Assembly (NCBI GenBank): GCA_036377055.1
Contig: DASUZD010000213.1
Coordinates: 1-12,531, forward strand
Length of the DNA: 12,531 nucleotides
From: DASUZD01 sp036377055
GTDB lineage: Bacteria; Actinomycetota; Thermoleophilia; Gaiellales; Gaiellaceae
Direction of reading: 5' to 3'
Positions 6,178 to 12,531 of this stretch are shown piece after piece (position 1 is the stretch's first letter; the number at the start of each line of letters is the position of its first letter). Both the position numbers and the translations under genes were made by a program. A model generated the notes under the pieces. That model was not told where the DNA came from. It did not search any database and worked only from the letters and a program-made list of their open reading frames with translations.

Positions 6178-8268
6178 ATGGCTGTCGACACCAAGACACA
6201 GGTCGCGCTCGACCGCGTCCGGAACATCGGGATCATGGCCCACATCGACGCGGGCAAGACCACGACGACCGAGCGGATCCTCTACTACACCGGCCGCACC
6301 CACAAGATGGGCGAGGTGCACGAGGGCGCCGCGGTCATGGACTGGATGGCGCAGGAGCAGGAGCGCGGGATCACGATCACGTCTGCGGCCACGACGGCGT
6401 TTTGGCGCGACTTCCGCATCAACATCATCGATACGCCCGGGCACGTGGACTTTACGGTCGAGGTGGAGCGCAGCCTGCGCGTCCTCGACGGCGCGATCGC
6501 CGTCTTCGACTCCGTCGCGGGCGTCGAGCCGCAGTCCGAGACGGTCTGGCGGCAGGCCGACCGGTACCGCGTTCCCAGGATCGCCTTCATCAACAAGATG
6601 GACCGCACGGGCGCCGACTTCTTCGCATCGGTGCAGTCGATGGTCGACCGCCTGGGCGCGCACCCTGTGCCGGTCCAGCTGCCGATCGGGCAGGAGGAGC
6701 ACTTCCGCGGCGTCGTCGACCTCGTCGAGATGCGCGCGATCGTGTGGCAGGACGACCTCGGCCAGCGCTACGAGATCGAGGACATCCCGGCCGAGCTCGT
6801 CGAGCAGGCGCAGGAGTACCACCACCAGCTGATCGACTCCGTCGCCGACCACGACGACGAGCTGACGGAGACCTACCTCCTCGACGAGGAGTCGGTCACG
6901 CCGGAGATGCTCCGCCGCGCGCTCCGGAAGGCGACGCTCGACATCAGCGTCACGCCGGTGCTGCTCGGCTCGGCCTTCAAGAACAAGGGCGTCCAGCCAC
7001 TCCTCGACGCCGTCATCGACTACCTGCCGAGCCCGCTCGACGTCCCGCCCGTGCAGGGCGTCGACCCGCGCACGGACAACGAGCTCGTGCGGCATCCGCA
7101 GATCGACGAGCCTTTCTCCGCGCTCGCCTTCAAGGTCATGTCCGACCCGTACGTCGGCAAGCTGACGTACTTCCGCGTCTACTCAGGTCAGGTGAAGGCC
7201 GGCGACCGGGTCGTCAACACGACCACCGGCCGCACGGAGCGCATCGGCCGCATCCTCCAGATGCACGCGAACCACCGCGAGGAGCGCGAGGAGATCGGCG
7301 CGGGCGAGATCGCCGCCGCCGTCGGCCTCAAGTCGACGACGACCGGCGACACGCTAGCGGTCGAGACGGCGCCGATCCGGCTCGAGTCGATGGACTTCCC
7401 GGACCCGGTGATCTCGGTCGCGATCGAGCCGAAGACGAAGGGCGACCAGGACAAGCTCTCGACGGGGCTCCAGCGGCTGGCCGAAGAGGATCCGACCTTC
7501 CGCGTCCGCACGGACGAGGAGACGGGGCAGACGCTCATCTCGGGGATGGGCGAGCTGCACCTCGAGATCATCGTCGACCGGCTGCTGCGCGAGTTCAAGG
7601 TGGACGCGAACGTCGGGCGGCCCCAGGTCGCGTACCGCGAGACGATCTCGAAGCCCGTCCACAAGGTTCGGGGCCGCTTCGTCCGGCAGACCGGCGGCTC
7701 CGGCCAGTACGGCGACGTCGTCATCGACCTCGAGCCGACAGGCCCCGGCGAGGGCTACGAGTTCGTCGACAAGATCGTCGGCGGGAAGATCCCGAAGGAG
7801 TACATCGGTCCGGTCGATCTCGGGATTCAGGAGGCCATGGACGCGGGTGTGCTCGCGGGCTATCCGGTCGTGGACGTTCGCGCGACCCTTCTCGACGGCT
7901 CGTACCACGAGGTCGACTCGAGCGAGCGTGCCTTCAAGATCGCCGGCTCGATGGCCTTCAAGGAGGCGATGAAGCGCGCGAAGCCGAAGCTGCTCGAGCC
8001 GGTGATGGCGGTCGAGGTCGTCACGCCGGAGGACTACCTCGGTGACGTGATGGGGAACATCAACTCGCGCCGCGGGCGGGTCGAGGACATGGAGCAGCGC
8101 GGGAAGGCCCGCGTCGTGCGCGCGCGCGTTCCCCTGTCGGAGATGTTCGGCTACGCGACCGACCTGCGGTCGACGACCCAGGGGCGGGCGACCTTCACGA
8201 TGCAGTTCGACCGGTACGAGGACGTCCCGCAGTCGATCGCGTCCCAGATCACGGAAACAGAGTCCTAA
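6178..8268 (+). CDS. fusA: Elongation factor G
   Basis: EF-G is the GTPase that moves tRNAs and mRNA through the ribosome and, with RRF, splits post-termination ribosomes. The 696-residue length is typical. GTPase motifs are AHIDAGKT (21-28), RGITIT (63-68), DTPGH (85-89) and NKMD (139-142). The domain II stretch is VMSDPYVGKLTYFRVYSG. The domain III sequence includes SGMGELHLEIIVDRL. Domain IV has GGSGQYGDVVIDLEP and the GSYHEVDSSE tip, and domain V has MGNINSRRGRVEDME and PLSEMFGYATDLRS. All five domains look intact. It begins 11 nt after rpsG with only a weak GGGATC Shine-Dalgarno, suggesting partial coupling. Only one fusA is in the window. Confidence 0.98.
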   Translation: MAVDTKTQVALDRVRNIGIMAHIDAGKTTTTERILYYTGRTHKMGEVHEGAAVMDWMAQEQERGITITSAATTAFWRDFRINIIDTPGHVDFTVEVERSLRVLDGAIAVFDSVAGVEPQSETVWRQADRYRVPRIAFINKMDRTGADFFASVQSMVDRLGAHPVPVQLPIGQEEHFRGVVDLVEMRAIVWQDDLGQRYEIEDIPAELVEQAQEYHHQLIDSVADHDDELTETYLLDEESVTPEMLRRALRKATLDISVTPVLLGSAFKNKGVQPLLDAVIDYLPSPLDVPPVQGVDPRTDNELVRHPQIDEPFSALAFKVMSDPYVGKLTYFRVYSGQVKAGDRVVNTTTGRTERIGRILQMHANHREEREEIGAGEIAAAVGLKSTTTGDTLAVETAPIRLESMDFPDPVISVAIEPKTKGDQDKLSTGLQRLAEEDPTFRVRTDEETGQTLISGMGELHLEIIVDRLLREFKVDANVGRPQVAYRETISKPVHKVRGRFVRQTGGSGQYGDVVIDLEPTGPGEGYEFVDKIVGGKIPKEYIGPVDLGIQEAMDAGVLAGYPVVDVRATLLDGSYHEVDSSERAFKIAGSMAFKEAMKRAKPKLLEPVMAVEVVTPEDYLGDVMGNINSRRGRVEDMEQRGKARVVRARVPLSEMFGYATDLRSTTQGRATFTMQFDRYEDVPQSIASQITETES

Positions 8269-8284
8269 GGAGGCTACGGAGGAG
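8267..8284 (+). promoter_or_regulatory. Tandem Shine-Dalgarno sequences before tuf
   Basis: Two strong ribosome-binding sequences lie before tuf. AAGGAGG (8267-8273) starts inside the fusA stop codon and is 13 nt from the ATG. GGAGGAG (8278-8284) has its GGAGG core 4 nt from the ATG. This is the strongest initiation signal in the operon and fits the very high output expected of EF-Tu. Confidence 0.7.
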
Positions 8285-8286
8285 AC

Positions 8287-9477
<1,191 letters not shown>

Positions 9478-9496
9478 GAAGGCGCCGGTTCCCCTG

Positions 9497-9805
9497 ATGC
9501 CACAGTCGAAGATCCGCATCCGCCTCAAGGGCTACGACCACCAGCAGCTCGACAAGTCTGCGTCGCAGATCGTCGAGACGGCTCAGCGGACCGGCGCCAC
9601 CATCACCGGCCCTGTGCCCCTGCCCACCGAGAAGAACGTCTACTGCGTGATCCGGTCGCCGTTCAAGGACAAGGACTCGCGCGAGCACTTCGAGGTGCGC
9701 ACGCACAAGCGCCTGATCGACATCCACTCGCCCACGCCGAAGACGGTCGACTCGCTGATGCGGCTCGACCTGCCGGCCGGCGTCGACATCGAGATCAAGC
9801 TGTGA
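9497..9805 (+). CDS. rpsJ: 30S ribosomal protein S10
   Basis: S10 is a late-binding protein of the 30S head and, as NusE, also takes part in transcription antitermination. The 102-residue product matches family length. Motifs include KIRIRLKGYDHQQLDKSA, TGATITGPVPLPT, REHFEVRTHKRLIDI (the loop that reaches into the head) and DLPAGVDIEIKL. The Shine-Dalgarno AGGAAGG overlaps the tuf stop and is about 14 nt from the ATG, rather far. It is the first S10-group gene, but has no leader of its own: only 19 nt separate it from tuf. Confidence 0.97.
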   Translation: MPQSKIRIRLKGYDHQQLDKSASQIVETAQRTGATITGPVPLPTEKNVYCVIRSPFKDKDSREHFEVRTHKRLIDIHSPTPKTVDSLMRLDLPAGVDIEIKL

Positions 9806-10431
9806 GAGGCATCGTCGGCAGGAAGCTGGGCATGAGCCGCGTCTTCGACGAGGAGACCGGCGTCGTGACGCCTGTGACCGTGATCGAGGCGGGGCCGTGC
9901 CCGGTCGTCCAGGTGAAGACGATCGAGATCGACGGCTACGAGGCCGTGCAGGTCGCGTTCGAGCCCGTCGCCGAGCGGAAGCTCTCGCGGCCCGAGCTCG
10001 GGCACCTGCGCAAGGGGCAGGCCGCGCCGCACCGCCACCTCGTCGAGTTCCGCGGCCCGACCCAGCTGACGGTCGGCGAGACGGTCACAGTCGAGGCGTT
10101 CGAGCCCGGGCAGGGCGTCAAGGTCTCCGGCATCGGGATCGGGAAGGGCTTCGCGGGGACGATCAAGCGGCACCGGTTCCACCGCGGGCCGGTCACGCAC
10201 GGGTCGCACAACATCCGCAAGCCCGGTTCGATCGGCGCCTCCGCGACGCCATCGCGCGTCTTCAAAGGGATCAAGATGGCCGGCCGGATGGGAGGCAAGC
10301 GCGTGACGCAGGTGGGCCTCGCGGTGCACAGCGTCGACCCCGAGCGGAACCTCCTGCTCGTCAAGGGCGCGGTTCCCGGTCCCAAGAACGGCATCGTCGA
10401 GGTGAGGGAGGAGAGGCGTGGCAGCTCCTAA
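9802..10431 (+). CDS. rplC: 50S ribosomal protein L3
   Basis: L3 is one of the two proteins that begin 50S assembly, and its long loop reaches the peptidyl transferase centre. The 209-residue product starts MRGIVGRKLGMSRVF. The loop region GIGKGFAGTIKRHRF..GPVTHGSHNIRKPGSIG runs on to RVFKGIKMAGRMGGKRVTQ. The segment after GSIG is ASATPSR, not QNQTPGK as in E. coli, so the Gln methylated by PrmB in enterics is not present. The GTG start at 9802 overlaps the rpsJ stop (GTGA), and no independent strong Shine-Dalgarno is seen, so initiation is probably by coupled re-initiation. Confidence 0.97.
   Translation: MRGIVGRKLGMSRVFDEETGVVTPVTVIEAGPCPVVQVKTIEIDGYEAVQVAFEPVAERKLSRPELGHLRKGQAAPHRHLVEFRGPTQLTVGETVTVEAFEPGQGVKVSGIGIGKGFAGTIKRHRFHRGPVTHGSHNIRKPGSIGASATPSRVFKGIKMAGRMGGKRVTQVGLAVHSVDPERNLLLVKGAVPGPKNGIVEVREERRGSS
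10406..10416 (+). promoter_or_regulatory. Shine-Dalgarno sequence for rplD, inside rplC
   Basis: GGGAGGAGAGG lies in the last codons of rplC. Its GGAGG core (10407-10411) is 6 nt from the GTG at 10418. It fixes the rplD start within the end of rplC. Confidence 0.75.
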
Positions 10432-11047
10432 GGCACCCGTGCTCGACGCGGCCGCGAAGACGGACAAGCAGGTGACGCTCGAGGAGTCCGTCTTCGGCGC
10501 CGAGCTCAAGCCGCACCTTGTCCACGAGACGGTGCGCGCCGAGCTGAACGCGCGCCGTGCAGGGACGCGCGGCGCGAAGAGCCGCGGCCTCGTCTCGGGC
10601 GGACGCGGCAAGCCGTGGCGGCAGAAGGGCACAGGCCGCGCGCGTGCGGGAACGATTCGCGCGCCTCAGTTCACCGGCGGGGGCGTGGCCTTTCCGCCGC
10701 AGCAGCGCAGCTTCGAGGTCAAGGTGAATCGGAAGGTGCGCCGCTCGGCTTTCCGCTCGGCCCTGAGCGCTCACGCGGCCGCGGAGACCTTCGGGATCCT
10801 CGGCGACGACTCGTTCGAGGAGCCCTCGACCAGGGCGGCGGTCGAGCTGCTCGCGAGCTGGGGCAAGGAGCTCCCGCTGGTCGTCGTCGCACAACCGGAG
10901 CAGGAGGCAATCGTCAAGTCCTTCCGCAACCTCGAGCGCGTCGTCGTGACGACGCCGGGTGAGCTCGAGGTCGCGGCCGTCGTCTGGGCTCGGGCGCTGC
11001 TCGTCACCGAGGCGGCGCTGCCGCTCGTGCAAGGGAGGGCAGCGTGA
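10418..11047 (+). CDS. rplD: 50S ribosomal protein L4
   Basis: L4 is an early 50S assembly protein whose loop narrows the peptide exit tunnel. The product has 209 residues. The tunnel loop is clear: GGRGKPWRQKGTGRARAGTIRAPQF (about 66-90), followed by GGGVAFPP. The C-terminal globular part ends LLVTEAALPLVQGRAA. A short Ala/Lys-rich extension precedes the conserved start. The GTG start has a strong Shine-Dalgarno and the gene overlaps rplC by 14 nt. In E. coli L4 represses the S10 operon through the rpsJ leader; no equivalent leader exists here because rpsJ sits directly behind tuf. Confidence 0.97.
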   Translation: MAAPKAPVLDAAAKTDKQVTLEESVFGAELKPHLVHETVRAELNARRAGTRGAKSRGLVSGGRGKPWRQKGTGRARAGTIRAPQFTGGGVAFPPQQRSFEVKVNRKVRRSAFRSALSAHAAAETFGILGDDSFEEPSTRAAVELLASWGKELPLVVVAQPEQEAIVKSFRNLERVVVTTPGELEVAAVVWARALLVTEAALPLVQGRAA

Positions 11048-11340
11048 GTCTTCATCCGAACGAGGTCCTGCTCGCACCGGTCGTCAGCGAGAAGAGCTAC
11101 TCGCTCCTCGCCGACCGGAAGTACTCCTTCAAGGTGCACAAGGACGCGCACAAGACGCAGGTCCGGCAGGCCGTCGAGGAGCTGTTCAGCGTCCACGTCG
11201 AGAACGTGAACATCTCGCACGTGCGGCCGAAGCCGAAGCGCCGCGGCCAGATCCGCGGCACGAAGCCAGGGTGGAAGAAAGCGATCGTCCAGCTTCGCGA
11301 GGGTGACTCGATCGAGATCTTCGAGGGGGCGCAGGTATGA
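11044..11340 (+). CDS. rplW: 50S ribosomal protein L23
   Basis: L23 lies at the tunnel exit and is the docking point for trigger factor and the signal recognition particle. The 98-residue product has the family pattern: VLLAPVVSEKSYSLL, KYSFKVHKDAHKTQVRQAVEELFSV, VENVNISHVRPKPKRRGQIRGTKPGWKKAIVQL. The last segment is a compact form of the basic loop followed by the closing strand. The acidic patch that contacts trigger factor in E. coli corresponds to the KVHKDAHK region here and is not clearly conserved. The GTG start overlaps the rplD stop (GTGA), and its own stop overlaps an ATG (ATGA) that opens a short frame. Confidence 0.96.
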   Translation: MSLHPNEVLLAPVVSEKSYSLLADRKYSFKVHKDAHKTQVRQAVEELFSVHVENVNISHVRPKPKRRGQIRGTKPGWKKAIVQLREGDSIEIFEGAQV

Positions 11341-11417
11341 GCCGAAAAATGCTGGCGCATTTTCCGGCTGTCTGGTTTGACCCGTCGCTCCGCTCGGGTG
11401 AAGGGGTGACCTGCTGA
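11337..11417 (+). CDS. Short open frame bridging rplW and rplB (26 codons, unproven)
   Basis: An ATG at 11337 overlaps the rplW stop (ATGA). The frame runs 26 codons (MSRKMLAHF to GEGVTC) to a TGA at 11415-11417, which shares its last base with the rplB ATG (TGATG). The frame therefore ties both neighbours by stop-start overlap, exactly as true genes in this operon do. The peptide resembles nothing I know and is encoded across a palindrome, so it is more likely to carry ribosomes through the gap than to make a useful peptide. It could also be chance: 26 codons without a stop is unremarkable at this G+C content. Confidence 0.25.
   Translation: MSRKMLAHFPAVWFDPSLRSGEGVTC
11340..11369 (+). repeat. 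Near-perfect palindrome in the rplW-rplB gap
   Basis: AGCCGAAAAATGC (11340-11352) pairs with GCATTTTCCGGCT (11357-11369) around a TGGC loop. This is a 13-bp stem with a single A-C mismatch. A smaller stem, ACCCG (11380-11384) with CGGGT (11395-11399), follows. Its A-run and T-run arms are unlike the surrounding G+C-rich coding sequence. It could be a dispersed palindromic repeat inserted in the operon, an mRNA processing site, or an attenuator. There is no T-tract to suggest a strong terminator. Confidence 0.55.
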
Positions 11418-12259
11418 TGGCCCTGCGCAAGTTCAAGCCGACCTCTCCGGGCCGGCGCTTCATGACCGTCTCCACGTTCGAGGAGGTCACGAAGTCGAAG
11501 CCGGAGAAGAGCCTGACGAAGCCGGTCAAGAAGAAGGGCGGCAGGAACAACTATGGCCGCGTGACGATGCGGCACCAGGGCGGCGGTCACAAGCGCCGGT
11601 ACCGCGTGATCGACTTCAAGCGGACGAAGGACGGCGTTCCGGCGAAGGTCGCGGCGATCGAGTACGACCCGAACCGGTCGGCGCGGATCGCGCTCCTGCA
11701 CTACGCCGACGGCGCGAAGGCCTACATCCTCGCGCCTGCGCGACTGCGGGTCGGCGCGACGGTCGAGTCCGGCCCGCGCGCCGACATCAAGCCGGGGAAC
11801 GCGCTGCCGCTCGCGAACATCCCGACCGGGACGCTCGTGCACGGGGTCGAGCTGAAGCCCGGGAAGGGCGCCCAGCTCGCGCGGAGCGCCGGGGCCGGCG
11901 TGCAGCTCGTCGCGAAGGACGAGGGCTACGGCGTCCTGCGCCTGCCGTCCGGTGAGATGCGTCGCGTACCGCTCGCGTGCCGCGCTACCGTGGGCCAGGT
12001 CGGCAACGTCGACCACGAGAACGTCTCGGGCGGGAAGGCCGGCCGCAGCCGGTGGAAGGGCAAGCGCCCCGCCGTCCGCGGCTCGGCGATGAACCCCGTC
12101 GACCACCCGCACGGGGGCGGCGAGGGGAAGTCCAAGGGCGGCCGCCATCCGGTGACGCCGTGGGGCGTCCCGACGCTCGGGAAGCGCACCCGCCGCAAGC
12201 ACAAGGAATCCGACAAGTTGATCGTCCGCGCGCGCAGGCGCGGGAAGGAGAAGCGGTGA
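11417..12259 (+). CDS. rplB: 50S ribosomal protein L2
   Basis: L2 is needed for joining of the subunits and for the peptidyl transferase centre. The product has 280 residues and starts MALRKFKPTSPGRRF. RNA-binding blocks include GRNNYGRVTMRHQGGGHKRRYR (about 42-63), VAAIEYDPNRSARIALLHYADG (about 78-99), and the C-terminal MNPVDHPHGGGEG. In that last block D229 and H230 match the Asp-His pair essential in E. coli. The basic tail ends RRRGKEKR. The ATG follows GAAGGGG at a spacing of about 10 nt. It is separated from rplW by 76 nt, the largest gap inside the S10 group in this window. Confidence 0.98.
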   Translation: MALRKFKPTSPGRRFMTVSTFEEVTKSKPEKSLTKPVKKKGGRNNYGRVTMRHQGGGHKRRYRVIDFKRTKDGVPAKVAAIEYDPNRSARIALLHYADGAKAYILAPARLRVGATVESGPRADIKPGNALPLANIPTGTLVHGVELKPGKGAQLARSAGAGVQLVAKDEGYGVLRLPSGEMRRVPLACRATVGQVGNVDHENVSGGKAGRSRWKGKRPAVRGSAMNPVDHPHGGGEGKSKGGRHPVTPWGVPTLGKRTRRKHKESDKLIVRARRRGKEKR

Positions 12260-12531
12260 GCCGAAGCTCGAAGAAGGGGCCGTTCGTCGAGGAGCGGCTG
12301 ATGAGCCGCATCGAGGCGATGAACGCTGCGAACGAGAAGCGGATGGTTCGCACGTGGTCGCGCGCGTCGACCGTCTTTCCGGAGATGGTCGGGCACACGA
12401 TCGCGGTCCACGACGGCCGCAAGCACGTGCCGGTCTTCATCTCCGAGCAGATGGTCGGCCACAAGCTCGGCGAGTTCGCGCCGACGCGGACCTTCCGCGG
12501 CCACGCCGGTGACCGCCAGACACAGGTGAAG
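12256..12531 (+). CDS. rpsS: 30S ribosomal protein S19 (cut by window end)
   Basis: S19 forms a complex with S13 in the 30S head near the A-site tRNA. The 92 visible residues cover nearly the whole protein: SSKKGPFVEERLM at the start, TWSRASTVFPEMVGHTIAVHDGRKHVPVFI, then MVGHKLGEFAPTRTFRGH near the end. The family is usually about 90-95 residues, so only the last few codons are missing. The GTG start at 12256 overlaps the rplB stop (GTGA), matching rplC and rplW. Confidence 0.96.
   Translation, partial: MSRSSKKGPFVEERLMSRIEAMNAANEKRMVRTWSRASTVFPEMVGHTIAVHDGRKHVPVFISEQMVGHKLGEFAPTRTFRGHAGDRQTQVK

Overview
The window is a G+C-rich chromosomal segment carrying the core transcription and translation gene cluster. 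By eye, codons end almost always in G or C and several starts are GTG. RpoC, S12, EF-Tu and L2 all read as bacterial proteins, and the downstream RpoC copy resembles actinobacterial RpoC. I infer a deep-branching member of Actinomycetota, possibly Thermoleophilia (Gaiellales or Solirubrobacterales-like). That placement is from memory of the families and no search was run.

Layout. (1) 1-1974 holds the 3' part of rpoC, but not as one continuous gene. An upstream fragment in frame 2 (1-430) carries the bridge helix and half of the second zinc site, then stops. A second, diverged copy of the same segment begins in frame 1 at 418 and runs to the normal rpoC end. This is either a chimeric join in the assembly, which I think more likely, or a real split and partial duplication of an essential gene. 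(2) 1972-2061 holds two strong hairpins after rpoC. (3) 2124-3872 encodes an exported protein of unknown function. It looks like a TIM-barrel hydrolase-like domain fused to a SurA/parvulin-like domain that has lost its active-site signature. (4) 3855-5027, on the minus strand, encodes a membrane-anchored GAF-GGDEF diguanylate cyclase that overlaps the previous gene tail to tail. (5) 5028-5324 is intergenic and contains a very good promoter for the next operon. (6) 5325-12531 is one uninterrupted plus-strand ribosomal operon: rpsL, rpsG, fusA, tuf, rpsJ, rplC, rplD, rplW, rplB, rpsS (the last is cut by the window end). The str and S10 operons are therefore joined, with only 19 nt between tuf and rpsJ.

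How the genes work together. S12 and S7 build the decoding centre and 30S head. EF-G and EF-Tu drive elongation. S10, L3, L4, L23, L2 and S19 are early assembly proteins of both subunits. Coupling inside the operon is tight: TAATG, GTGA and ATGA junctions and overlaps of 1 to 14 nt. The one exception is a 76-nt rplW-rplB gap. It contains a near-perfect palindrome, yet it is spanned by a 26-codon open frame that overlaps the stop of rplW and the start of rplB. The most worthwhile leads are the rpoC duplication, the rplW-rplB palindrome with its bridging frame, and the hydrolase-like/SurA-like fusion.
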